64,000 nt of DNA from Lachnospiraceae bacterium (GTDB lineage: Bacteria > Bacillota > Clostridia > Lachnospirales > Lachnospiraceae): positions 38,748-102,747 of the forward strand of contig CAJTDL010000019.1 of NCBI GenBank assembly GCA_910575035.1, given 5' to 3'. Each line of letters begins with the position of its first letter. The stretch's first letter is position 1. Below are positions 1 through 8,586 of the stretch, one piece after another. The notes beneath the pieces were generated by a model. It saw only the letters and a list, made by a program, of their open reading frames with translations. It did no database searches and was not told where the DNA came from. The position numbers were made by a program, and so were the translations under genes.

Positions 1-6
1 AATCTG

Positions 7-214
7 ATACCCTCAGGGGCACCCCGTAATGCATGCCCATAAAGGGCGGGAAACAGCTGCGCTGTTTCATAAGGTATACCCTCCGGGCACCCCGTAATGC
101 ATGCCCATAAAGGGCGGGAAACAGCTGCGCTGTTTCATAAGGTATACCCTCCGGGCACCCCGTAATGCATGCCCATAAAGGGCGGGAAACAGCTGCGCTA
201 TTTCATAAGGTATA
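7..214. repeat. 68-bp tandem repeat, three copies
   Basis: Three head-to-tail copies begin at 22, 90 and 158, so the period is exactly 68 bp; a partial unit precedes the first copy. Each unit holds two short hairpins: GAAACAGC-TGC-GCTGTTTC, and GCCC-ATAAA-GGGC. The first 32 bp of the array (ATACCCTC then GGGGCACCCCGTAATGCATG) recur upstream of hydG at 42925-42956, so the unit contains a dispersed element. No coding potential is seen. Confidence 0.9.
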
Positions 215-465
215 GGAATAACGCTATTATACCAATGTTATAGACAAAATCCTATGGAAATTTTCTTAAAAATTATAAAATTTGTATAAATTTGTTGGGC
301 TGTGCAGGGAAGGTGAAGATTTTTTGGCAGGGGATGGTGGTAAAATAAGGGGGGGTATGCTATACTGATAGCTAAATATGGGAGAAAGCTGGTGGGGCGT
401 GGGGTGTAGCATAAACAGGAATAGGGCATATAATAGTAGGAAAACAGGGAAATGGGAGAAACGTT
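215..465 (+). promoter_or_regulatory. Upstream region of the collagen-like gene with a possible mother-cell sigma promoter
   Basis: This A+T-rich stretch has no gene. CATATAATA at 427-435 fits the CATA(N3)TA -10 consensus of the sporulation factors SigE/SigK, about 30 bp before the GTG start. A convincing -35 element is not obvious: GCATAAA at 409-415 is a weak SigE-like match with short spacing. A mother-cell promoter would suit a coat or exosporium gene, but this is inference from a short motif. Confidence 0.3.
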
Positions 466-1230
466 GTGGACTATAATCAGAGAATGTTCTACGGGATGCC
501 GGACGGGAACATATCGAAGGTGCCTTTTTACATGGCATACCCCATGAAAACGGTATATATGGAGGAGCTGGAGTATGAAAAGGATATGAGGAAGCTGAAG
601 GATATGTATCCCAAGGAGGTTCGCACCATTCAGGACATGGTAGAGGATGAATGCGATAAAATGGAATATGAAGGAAGCCTGATGTTTGATGAATATCCGG
701 ATAAGCTCATGCTGAACCAGATTGTAAGAAGAATTTATAATAATATGGCGATACAGAAAATGGATGTACAGGAGTTTGAGACAGAAGAATACCAGGCGGG
801 GGCATACGAAGCAGAACAGTATGAGGATGGGCAGTATGAAGCGAAGCAGTATAAAGAGGATATGCAGGCAGAGGAGCTTCCGCTGGAAGGGAAATTAGTG
901 TCCCAAATGCGTCCGGGAGGCCCTGGGAGGCCTCCCGGGGGGCCAGGAGGCCCAGGAGGCCCAGGCTGGGGTCCGGGAGGCCCAGGAGGCCCGGGAGGTC
1001 CAGGCTGGGGTCCGGGAGGCCCAGGAGGCCCGGGAGGTCCAGGCTGGGGTCCGGGAGGCCCAGGAGGCCCGGGAGGTCCAGGCTGGGGTCCGGGAGGCCC
1101 TGGGAGGCCGCCAGGAGGTCCGGGAATGCCGCAGCAAGGTAATGGATTGCAGGATTTGATCCAGGTACTTCTGTTTAATGAAATGTATCAGCGCAGGTGC
1201 CGCCATAAACGGTGCCGCCGTTGGTGGTAA
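466..1230 (+). CDS. Collagen-like Gly-Pro-rich protein, probable spore-surface protein
   Basis: This 254-residue protein has three parts. Residues 1-110 are acidic and helical, with a conserved-looking block around YPKEVRTIQDMVEDECDKM. Residues 110-145 are Glu/Tyr/Gln-rich. Residues 148-225 are a GPGGPGG array in which a 13-residue unit containing one Trp (GWGPGGPGGPGGP) repeats as a 39-nt tandem repeat. The C terminus (QDLIQVLLFNEMYQRR) ends in a Cys/Arg/Trp-rich tail. The GTG start follows GGGAG. There is no signal peptide or membrane segment. Gly-X-Y arrays of this kind occur in clostridial coat and exosporium proteins, so a spore-surface structural role is inferred; the family itself I do not recognise with certainty. 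Confidence 0.6.
   Translation: MDYNQRMFYGMPDGNISKVPFYMAYPMKTVYMEELEYEKDMRKLKDMYPKEVRTIQDMVEDECDKMEYEGSLMFDEYPDKLMLNQIVRRIYNNMAIQKMDVQEFETEEYQAGAYEAEQYEDGQYEAKQYKEDMQAEELPLEGKLVSQMRPGGPGRPPGGPGGPGGPGWGPGGPGGPGGPGWGPGGPGGPGGPGWGPGGPGGPGGPGWGPGGPGRPPGGPGMPQQGNGLQDLIQVLLFNEMYQRRCRHKRCRRWW
961..1100 (+). repeat. 39-bp tandem repeat inside the collagen-like gene
   Basis: The GGCTGGGG landmark recurs every 39 bp (966, 1005 and onward), giving four near-identical 13-codon units. Because the period is a multiple of three, copy-number change keeps the frame, so length variation between strains is expected. Confidence 0.85.
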
Positions 1231-1366
1231 TTAAACACGGCCCTAAGGTGCAAGCGGCTGATTCCTGCCGCAAACGGGAGTATTGGCAGCAGGCTGATGA
1301 AAATTAAGATATGGCAATATTTCTGTGTGTTGCAATATAAAATACATGGCAGAGAAAGGATTCTAT

Positions 1367-2524
1367 ATGGAAGGTTTACAGGAGCTCTTGCATAAATATC
1401 TCAATGAGAATTTAAATAAAATAGTGATCAGTAATCCCAGAGACCGGAAGAAGGCTGTGAAGGTCAGCCTTCGCCCGGTACTTTTAAAGAATGCCCTGGC
1501 ATTTCAGGCCAGTGAATATTTGGGCAATAAGGTATACCATAAGAATTATTCTAAGGAGGAGGCTGTAAATGCCGTTTCCGGATGGATGGAAAGTTATCGG
1601 CAGATGGAGGTGTTTTCCCTGATAGGACAAGCCACGGTTTTAGTCAGCAAAAAGGGAAAGGCCACGATAAAGGAAAAGGCTGGCAAAGCCTGTATGGGAG
1701 CAGCAGATTTGTCCCATAATAGGAAAAAAAAGTATATTTTAGACCCGGGGAAAAAAGTGGGGTTTTTGATGGATTTGGGAGTCCAGTCCCAGGATGGGAA
1801 AATTATCCATGCAAAATATGATAAATTTCGCCAGATCAACCGTTTTCTGGAATTTATTGAGGATATCCTCCCGCAGCTTCCAAGGGACAGGGAAGTGACG
1901 ATTCTGGATTTCGGCTGCGGAAAATCCTACCTGACCTTTGCTATGTACCATTATTTGAAGGAATTAAAGGGATATCAGGTGCGCATTATTGGCTTGGATC
2001 TGAAAGAAGATGTAATTGAGGAGTGCAATCGGCTGGCAGAAAAATATGGCTGCCAAGGCCTGAAATTTTATATGGGGGATATTGCCCATTACCAGGGATT
2101 GCAGCAGGTGGACATGGTAGTGACCCTCCACGCCTGCGACACAGCCACGGACTACGCCCTGGACAAGGCGATCCGATGGGGGGCAAGGGTGATTTTGTCT
2201 GTTCCCTGCTGCCAGCATGAGCTGAATGGGCAGATGGAAAATGAACTGCTTGCGCCCCTGTTCCAATATGGATTGGTCAAAGAGCGGATGGCGTCTCTTG
2301 TCACGGATGCACTCCGGGCGCAGATCCTGGAGAGCAGGGGCTATCAGGTGCAGCTTCTGGAATTTATTGATATGGAACATACGCCAAAGAACATATTGAT
2401 TCGGGCAGTGAAAAAAGGCGGAGGCGCAGGTACAGAGGGATATCGCAGGGTAATGGAGTTTTTGCATGTGTCCCCGATGCTGGCTGCGCTGCAGGATGGA
2501 AAGGAAGAAGAACAGAATGCGTAA
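1367..2524 (+). CDS. Class I SAM-dependent methyltransferase (Methyltransf_32-like)
   Basis: The C-terminal half (residues about 170-300) is a Rossmann methyltransferase. ILDFGCGKSYLTFAMYHYL is the SAM-binding motif I, IIGLDLKE is motif II, and VVTLHACDTATDYAL followed by SVPCCQHEL is the signature of the Methyltransf_32 family, which includes Trm13-like RNA methyltransferases. The N-terminal 160 residues are a family-specific basic domain (RDRKKAVKVSLRPV) compatible with RNA binding. The chosen ATG follows AGAAAGGA; earlier in-frame starts at 1325 (GTG) and 1346 lack a good ribosome binding site. The end overlaps the next gene by 8 bp, so the two are probably translationally coupled. The substrate is unknown; tRNA or rRNA is a guess from the family. 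Confidence 0.75.
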   Translation: MEGLQELLHKYLNENLNKIVISNPRDRKKAVKVSLRPVLLKNALAFQASEYLGNKVYHKNYSKEEAVNAVSGWMESYRQMEVFSLIGQATVLVSKKGKATIKEKAGKACMGAADLSHNRKKKYILDPGKKVGFLMDLGVQSQDGKIIHAKYDKFRQINRFLEFIEDILPQLPRDREVTILDFGCGKSYLTFAMYHYLKELKGYQVRIIGLDLKEDVIEECNRLAEKYGCQGLKFYMGDIAHYQGLQQVDMVVTLHACDTATDYALDKAIRWGARVILSVPCCQHELNGQMENELLAPLFQYGLVKERMASLVTDALRAQILESRGYQVQLLEFIDMEHTPKNILIRAVKKGGGAGTEGYRRVMEFLHVSPMLAALQDGKEEEQNA

Positions 2525-5042
2525 AGGCTTGGTCAAGGCAATTGTATTGGTTAGTGTAATGGTGGTGACGGTGCTGGTGATGATGGGCATTGCCCAGCCC
2601 AGCAGCGCGGATTTAACGTCTGAGATGACGCCGGCTACCCTGCCTCTGGTTTATATGAAGCCAGAGGGCAGGCTGGTGAATGAGCTGTATGGGTATCGGG
2701 AAGAAATGGATATTGGTACAATGCGGGATACCATTACGCCATTGGCAGATGATCTGTCCCTGCCAGTCGTGGTGAAGCCCTATGAAAATGCTATTGAGGG
2801 TATTTCCTATAAGGTGCGTACCCTGGAAGAAGGGCGTTTGATCGAGGATGGGGAGGTGCAGGGCGATTCCGAGGAAAATGGGGAGCTTGCCTTTACGCTG
2901 CAGTTCCAAAATATCTTGGAAGAAGGCAGGGAGTATATGCTGCTGCTGACCCTTGCCTGCAATGGGGAGCCGGTCAACTACTATACCAGGATTGCCCAGA
3001 TGGAAGGTTGCTATATGAAGGAATCTTTGGATTTTGCCCTGGATTTTCATGAGCAGACCTTTGCGAAGCCTCAGGCGGATGGCCTTGCCACCTATTTGGA
3101 GCCAGACAGCTTAGAGGATAATACCACATTGCAGAAGGTGACGATCCATTCCAGCCTGAAACAGGTTTGCTGGGCCGATTTTGAGGGAGAGCGGCTGGAA
3201 ATGCCAGTGCCTTCGATTAAGGAAATGGGCAGCTATTTTAATTCCATTGTACTGAAATATGTGCTGACCTCAGCAGGGGAGAATGGCGAGGTGGAATACT
3301 ATAATGTGGAAGAATATTACCGCCTGCGTTACAACAGCCAAAACAGCAGGATGTACCTGCTCAATTATGAGAGAACCATGAACCAGATTTTCCGGGGCGA
3401 AAATGGGATGGTTGCCAAGGGCAAGCTGCAGTTGGGCATCTGCTCCCCTGAGGTGGAATATAAATCCAATGAAAAGGGGGACATGCTGGGGTTTGTACAG
3501 GAAGGGGAGCTTTGGGGATACCACAAGGACAGCCATCGTTTTTCCAAGATATTCAGCTTCCGCAGCCAGGAAGGGATTTCCAGCCGGGACAACCATGACA
3601 GCCATGAGATCCGCATTATGAAGGTGGACGAAAAGGGGGATATGGATTTTGTGGTTTATGGCTATATGAATCGGGGTGTCCATGAAGGGCAGACTGGAAT
3701 CGGAGTATTCCACTATGACAATGCAGGAAATGCCATTGAAGAAACGCTTTTTATCCCTTCTGACAAATCCTATAACATGCTGAAGGCAGACTGGGGAGAC
3801 CTGTTTTATGTAAGCGGTCAGCAGATGTTTTATTTGCTGGCAGGAAATAAGCTTTATGGCATTGACCTGGAATCCTGGGAAGTGAAGGAAATGATCCAGG
3901 GGCTGTTGCCAGGCAGCTATGCCGTATCCAGCGAGGGCAGGTTTCTGGCATGGCAGGAGGATGCGCCTGAGGGAAGATCCCATACCCTGAAGGTCATGGA
4001 TTTGGAAGGGGAAAAGGAGCGTTCCATTAAGGGGGAAGGGCAGGAGTGCCTAAAGCCCATTGGATTTGTGGAAAGTGATTTTGTCTATGGCATTGCCAGG
4101 GCAGAGGATGTGGATACAGATGCTGCAGGGAATGACCGATTTCCTATGTATAGGGTGATAATCCAGGATCAGAATGCAAATGTGGTAAAGGATTACCAGA
4201 AGGAGGGCTTTTATATCACAAAGGCCTATGTGGAAAAGGACGCTATTTTCCTCAATCGGGAAGTAAGGGTTGAGGGCGGATATCGGAGCGCTGACCAGGA
4301 TACCATAAAAAGCCAGCAGCTGGAGGATAAAGAAATCACAGTGGAAACCTTCCAAACTGCCCAAAAGCAAAGGCAGGTGCAGCTTGCCCTTTCAGGCACC
4401 AGCGAGGAGGAAGGCAGTAAATCCCGTGTCCTGGTACCGCGGGAAATTGTACTGAAGGAGCAGAGGAACGTGGAGCTGGACGCCGAAGAAACAGGGGGAA
4501 AATATTATGTTTACAATGCAGGGAAAATTATACTGTCTACACCTTCTGCAGCAGAGGCGATCCTGAAAGCAGATGAAAACCGCAGCGTGGTCATTGGGCA
4601 GGGGCAGAAATACATTTGGTCCCGGGGACGAAACAGCAGCCAGCCTGTTATCGGCACAGAGACATTGGATATCACAGGCTTAGGGGAAAATTCCCTGGCG
4701 CGCTGCCTGACCTACCTGCTCAATGCCAAAGGCATCAGCCTGGATGTAGAAGGCCTGCTGGCACAGGGAGAGACGCCGAAGCAGATTTTAGAAGAAACTT
4801 TTTCAGGGCAGAATGTGATGGATCTGACAGGATGCACTGTGGAACAGGTGCTGTATTATGTAAGCCTGGGTACGCCTGTCCTGGCTATGGTAAATCAGGA
4901 TGCGCTGCTGATTGTTGGCTTTGACGAGCACAATACCATTCTGTATGACCCGGTGATCAATCAGGTGAAGCGGATGGGCCTGCAGGACAGCAACGACCTC
5001 TTTCACGCAGCAGGGAATGTGTTCTTAGGGTATATGGAATAA
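2517..5042 (+). CDS. Large membrane-anchored extracytoplasmic protein with a C-terminal C39-like domain
   Basis: The 841-residue product starts with a basic stretch and one membrane helix (residues 4-24, KAIVLVSVMVVTVLVMMG), so the rest should lie outside the membrane. The middle is rich in Tyr/Gly turns (for example YHKDSHRFSKIFSF, LYGIDLESWEV) suggestive of a beta-propeller-like fold. The last 115 residues resemble papain-like C39 peptidase domains: SLARCLTYLLNAKGISL, GTPVLAMVNQDALLIVGFDE and ILYDPVINQVKRMG. The usual CGP catalytic motif and the His before the second strand are not conserved, so it may be an inactive peptidase fold. The ATG follows AAGGAAG and overlaps the methyltransferase gene. 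Function unknown. Confidence 0.6.
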   Translation: MRKGLVKAIVLVSVMVVTVLVMMGIAQPSSADLTSEMTPATLPLVYMKPEGRLVNELYGYREEMDIGTMRDTITPLADDLSLPVVVKPYENAIEGISYKVRTLEEGRLIEDGEVQGDSEENGELAFTLQFQNILEEGREYMLLLTLACNGEPVNYYTRIAQMEGCYMKESLDFALDFHEQTFAKPQADGLATYLEPDSLEDNTTLQKVTIHSSLKQVCWADFEGERLEMPVPSIKEMGSYFNSIVLKYVLTSAGENGEVEYYNVEEYYRLRYNSQNSRMYLLNYERTMNQIFRGENGMVAKGKLQLGICSPEVEYKSNEKGDMLGFVQEGELWGYHKDSHRFSKIFSFRSQEGISSRDNHDSHEIRIMKVDEKGDMDFVVYGYMNRGVHEGQTGIGVFHYDNAGNAIEETLFIPSDKSYNMLKADWGDLFYVSGQQMFYLLAGNKLYGIDLESWEVKEMIQGLLPGSYAVSSEGRFLAWQEDAPEGRSHTLKVMDLEGEKERSIKGEGQECLKPIGFVESDFVYGIARAEDVDTDAAGNDRFPMYRVIIQDQNANVVKDYQKEGFYITKAYVEKDAIFLNREVRVEGGYRSADQDTIKSQQLEDKEITVETFQTAQKQRQVQLALSGTSEEEGSKSRVLVPREIVLKEQRNVELDAEETGGKYYVYNAGKIILSTPSAAEAILKADENRSVVIGQGQKYIWSRGRNSSQPVIGTETLDITGLGENSLARCLTYLLNAKGISLDVEGLLAQGETPKQILEETFSGQNVMDLTGCTVEQVLYYVSLGTPVLAMVNQDALLIVGFDEHNTILYDPVINQVKRMGLQDSNDLFHAAGNVFLGYME

Positions 5043-5077
5043 GCTTATTTTTCAGGCAGATTGAATCAGCCGCGCCA

Positions 5078-5105
5078 TAAAGTTTTTGGGATGATTTACC
5101 GAAAT
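5078..5105 (+). promoter_or_regulatory. Possible flagellar sigma-28 (SigD) promoter
   Basis: TAAA at 5078-5081, a 16-bp spacer and ACCGAAAT at 5098-5105 match the SigD consensus TAAA-N15-GCCGATAT at most positions. It lies 77 bp before the FliK-like gene, where a late flagellar promoter would make sense. One motif without mapping data, so only moderate support. Confidence 0.4.
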
Positions 5106-5181
5106 ATTAAACATCGGAAAATCAGTTGAAATATTCGGCACATTGTGTGCTGAATGGACAGAAGGGGAACGAGGCGCAGAC

Positions 5182-8100
5182 ATGAATATACGAGTAGACG
5201 ATACAAATATAATGGAGGTCACCCAGACCAACAGCAAAGTAGAGATCAAAGGAAATGTTGCTGTTATGACAGAGGAGGCTACCACCCGTCAGGTAGAGGC
5301 ATCAACTGGGAAGGCGGTTTCTGTACAGCAGACTAAGGTGGAGACGCCCTTTCTTCCAGAGGAAACCCAGATGGAAAAGATTCAGCAGGCAGCCCAACAG
5401 GAAGAACTGCAGCTGTTCAAGAAGAAGCTGGAAGCTGTCAGCAACACTGCATCAGAACAGGACTGCAGCCAACTGGAAGAGGATGGTTTCTCCCTTGGCG
5501 GCACAGAGGTAGACACCATTGTTACTGAAATGGATAAGATTAAAATGGAGCTGGCTCAGGCAGGGGCGGATATCAGTATTTTTGGCGATAGCCTAAGCAG
5601 CCAGCAGTTAGAGGAGATGGCAGGCAATACGGCTCTGGCCAATCAGTTGGAATCTGCTATCAAGCAGGCAGATTTGCCAGTTACAGAGGAAAACCTGTCT
5701 GCTTGCCAGGAAACCCTCAGTCAGGCTTCCAATTTGACGAACTGCACCCCGGAAGCGGTAAAATTCATGGTGGAGCATGAGCTTCCCCCCACAGTGGAGA
5801 ATCTTTACAAGGCGCAGCACAGTACCAGCGGCATTCCCCATGCAGCGCCTCCCAGCGTGCCAATGGATGATAGTTTAAAAGCCCAGGTAGAGCAAGTTAT
5901 TGCCCAGGCAGGCCTTACAGCAGACGGGACTTCCCTGGCGTACAGCCAATGGATGCTGGACAATCAGCTCCCGCTGACAGCGGAGAACCTGAAATATGCT
6001 GTAGATTTGCAGAATATGCAGCTGCCGCCAGCGCAGGAACAGGTGATTGAGGCGATGGCAGCTGCCATTGCAGAGGGCAGCCGTCCAAAGGATGCTGTCA
6101 TTTTAGATGGTTATAGTTTTACAGACCGCGCCCAACAGGCAATGGACACCATTGCCCAGGCAACGGATGCCCAGGTGTGGACAGTACTGGATAAAGGGCT
6201 TCCCCTTACGGTTGGGAGCCTGCAAGCTGTTCAGAACGCTTTCCCGAGCGGCCAGGAATCCGCAGTATCCGAAAGCGCCCAGCCGGTTCCTGTTTCAAGT
6301 ACAGTGAATCCAGAAGCGGCGTCAGCTGCCGGACAGACGGAGCCTGTTTCAGGCACAGACGCCGCATCGGATGTATCGGGCACGTCCGGCCAGGAAGCCG
6401 CCGCAGGATACAGCAGTGAGGAGCTTCGTTTTATTACGGCAAAGCGCCAGCTTGAGGAAGCCAGGCTGATCATGACTGTCCAGGCAAATTATGCTTTGCT
6501 CAAACGGGGTATTTCTATTGAAACGAAGCCTTTAGAGGATTTAGTGGCAGAGCTGAAGGCATTGGAAGAGGATTATTACAAGAACCTCCTTTCCCAAAAT
6601 GGCATTCCTGCCACAGAGGAAGCCACAGGGGCTTTTGCCAATACCATCAGCAAGGCCAGGGAGCTGCAGGCAGCCCCGGCCTATATCTTGGGCAATATCC
6701 GCCCGGAGTCTGACTCCCTGGAGGCGATCCATGAGGCTGGCATGGCCAGCCAGGCAGAGCTGGAGCGGGCAGGGGAAGCCTATGATACGCTGAAGACGGA
6801 ACCCAGGGCTGACCTTGGCGATTCCATCCAGAAGGCCTTCCAAAATGTAGATGACATCCTGAAGGACTTAGGGTTGGAGCCCACAGAGCCCAATCAGCGT
6901 GCTGTCCGTATCCTGGCATACAACCAAATGGAGATCACCGAGCCTTCCATTGCCCAGATCAAAGCTGTTGACCAAAAGGTGCAGAATCTGTTCCAAAACC
7001 TGTCTCCTGCTGTAGTAATGGAAATGATCCGTGAGGGGAGCAACCCCTTAGGGATGAGCGTAGACCAGATTAATGCCAAAGCGGAAGAGATCAAGTCCCG
7101 CATAGATGGAGAGGGCGAAGAAAAGTTCAGCAAATTCCTGTATAAACTGGAGCAGCGCCAGGAGATTACCCAGCAGGAACGCGACGGCTATATTGGCATT
7201 TACCGCCTGCTGCGCCAAATCGACAAAACAGACGGAGCCGTAGTAGGGGCTTTAGTCCGCCAGGGAGCCGACCTGACCATGAAAAATCTCTTGTCCGCTG
7301 TAAGGACACGCCAAAACGCCGGCATCAACGTATCCATAGATGAGAGCTTTGGCGAAGCAGAAGAGCTTCGATCCCGTGATCTGAGCATTTCCCAGCAGAT
7401 CGAAGCTGCTTACCAGACAGACTGCGCCAAGGAGGCCTTTGGCAGGGTAACCCCTGAGGGGCTCCAGCAAGCCCAGGCACAAGGGGATGTCACCCAGATG
7501 ACCCCCGAGGAGCTGCTCTGGCAGCTGCGCCAGGCTGAGGCGGATACTTCCACGGAACAGTCCTACTATCAGGAACAGCTGCGGGAATTTTCCCATGCCA
7601 AAGAAGCTGAAGCCCAGATCCTCCAAATGCTGTCCAGCCATGACATACCTGTTACGGCTTACAACATTTTGGCGGCCAGCCGCCTGGCAGAGGGGCGCAA
7701 TGTTTTCAAGTCCCTTTTTTCCCATGAGGATTTGAACCAGGAGATTGATTTGGAGGAGGTAAAAGCCGATATTCTGGAGAAGTTTGCTGAGGCCGTCAAA
7801 ACCCCGGAGGAAATGGCAGAAGCCCAGGAAAAGCTTGCTGAGGTTGCAGAAAATGTTATGAAGACCATGATCGAATCCCCAGATATCCGCAATATGGATA
7901 TCCGGGAAATGAGGATTATGCGCCAGCAGATTGAGCTTGGCACCCGCCTCTCCAAAGAAGAAACTTATGCGATTCCTGTATTGGTGGCAGACGAGTTAAC
8001 AAACGTCCAGCTAAAGATTGTCCGCGGCAAAAAGGAACGCGGCAAGCTGGATATTATCTTTGACTCACCTAAGCTGGGCAAAGTGGCCGCTAATTTCCAG

Positions 8101-8397
8101 GTACAGCCGGATTCTGTTAAGGCTTACATAGTTTCTGATTCCCGCCAGACGGCAGATGCTTTACGCGCCCAGGAGGACAGCCTGCGCCAGCGTTTTGGCT
8201 TTTTGGATGGGGAGGATTTCCATTGGGAAATGAATGTGGTGTATAGTGATCATGTGGATTTATCACATTTTGTGTCTGCAGAGAGGAATGATCCCTCCCA
8301 ACAGGATAAGGAAAGCGATGCTTACCAGGTGCAGACAAAATCATTGTATGGGATGGCGAAGGCATTTTTGGAGGAAGTAAAGCATATGGAGCCTTAA
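5182..8397 (+). CDS. Large DUF6240-like protein with FliK-like C terminus
   Basis: This 1071-residue soluble, Gln/Ala/Glu-rich protein is mostly helical. A short motif recurs: LPVTEENL, LPPTVENL, LPLTAENL, LPLTVGSL and IPVTAYNI, each followed by an Ala-rich helix, so the body is built from divergent helical repeats. Residues about 955-1040 (KLDIIFDSPKLGKVAANFQV, then SRQTADALRAQEDSLRQRF) look like the C-terminal domain of hook-length control protein FliK. That domain, the flagellin gene 190 bp downstream and the possible SigD promoter suggest a flagellar secretion or length-control role. The full-length family is, to my recollection, DUF6240. The ATG follows GGGGAACGAGG; the earlier GTG at 5143 has no ribosome binding site. 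Confidence 0.55.
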   Translation: MNIRVDDTNIMEVTQTNSKVEIKGNVAVMTEEATTRQVEASTGKAVSVQQTKVETPFLPEETQMEKIQQAAQQEELQLFKKKLEAVSNTASEQDCSQLEEDGFSLGGTEVDTIVTEMDKIKMELAQAGADISIFGDSLSSQQLEEMAGNTALANQLESAIKQADLPVTEENLSACQETLSQASNLTNCTPEAVKFMVEHELPPTVENLYKAQHSTSGIPHAAPPSVPMDDSLKAQVEQVIAQAGLTADGTSLAYSQWMLDNQLPLTAENLKYAVDLQNMQLPPAQEQVIEAMAAAIAEGSRPKDAVILDGYSFTDRAQQAMDTIAQATDAQVWTVLDKGLPLTVGSLQAVQNAFPSGQESAVSESAQPVPVSSTVNPEAASAAGQTEPVSGTDAASDVSGTSGQEAAAGYSSEELRFITAKRQLEEARLIMTVQANYALLKRGISIETKPLEDLVAELKALEEDYYKNLLSQNGIPATEEATGAFANTISKARELQAAPAYILGNIRPESDSLEAIHEAGMASQAELERAGEAYDTLKTEPRADLGDSIQKAFQNVDDILKDLGLEPTEPNQRAVRILAYNQMEITEPSIAQIKAVDQKVQNLFQNLSPAVVMEMIREGSNPLGMSVDQINAKAEEIKSRIDGEGEEKFSKFLYKLEQRQEITQQERDGYIGIYRLLRQIDKTDGAVVGALVRQGADLTMKNLLSAVRTRQNAGINVSIDESFGEAEELRSRDLSISQQIEAAYQTDCAKEAFGRVTPEGLQQAQAQGDVTQMTPEELLWQLRQAEADTSTEQSYYQEQLREFSHAKEAEAQILQMLSSHDIPVTAYNILAASRLAEGRNVFKSLFSHEDLNQEIDLEEVKADILEKFAEAVKTPEEMAEAQEKLAEVAENVMKTMIESPDIRNMDIREMRIMRQQIELGTRLSKEETYAIPVLVADELTNVQLKIVRGKKERGKLDIIFDSPKLGKVAANFQVQPDSVKAYIVSDSRQTADALRAQEDSLRQRFGFLDGEDFHWEMNVVYSDHVDLSHFVSAERNDPSQQDKESDAYQVQTKSLYGMAKAFLEEVKHMEP

Positions 8398-8399
8398 AA

Positions 8400-8586
8400 G
8401 GCGTGTCCTTGGCTCCCCCAAAGGCTGCCCCCATTCCCAATGGCGTTTGGGTATCTGTCCCCCACCCCTTAGAAAATAAGCCAACCCAAGGAAGAACCGG
8501 CTTATCCCTTTCGGCAAGGATGCCACAACCCCAAAAATACGCTCTCTGCCCGAGGCAGGGGCAATTTATAAGGAAAGGTGCATATC
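8400..8586 (+). promoter_or_regulatory. Flagellin mRNA leader with candidate CsrA-binding hairpins
   Basis: The 190-bp leader has two hairpins exposing AGGA in the loop. ATAAGCC at 8477-8483 pairs with GGCTTAT at 8499-8505, with AAGGA in the loop. GGCA-AGGA-TGCC lies at 8513-8524. A third GGA set is the ribosome binding site AAGGAAAGG at 8570-8578. This arrangement resembles the CsrA sites on Bacillus hag mRNA, where CsrA blocks translation and FliW antagonises it. No sigma-28 box was found here, so the promoter may lie inside the upstream gene or be shared with it. Confidence 0.4.

Noticed and set aside
7..214. CRISPR array
   Set aside because: The 68-bp copies are contiguous with no unique spacers and no cas genes nearby.
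895..1206. Reverse frame across the collagen-like repeats
   Set aside because: It is a periodic shadow of the GC-rich repeat on the other strand.
1964..2590. Long reverse frame opposite the methyltransferase gene
   Set aside because: It overlaps conserved forward coding sequence and has no recognisable features.
8400..8586. Sigma-28 promoter for flagellin
   Set aside because: No TAAA-N15-GCCGATAT-like pair was found in this interval.
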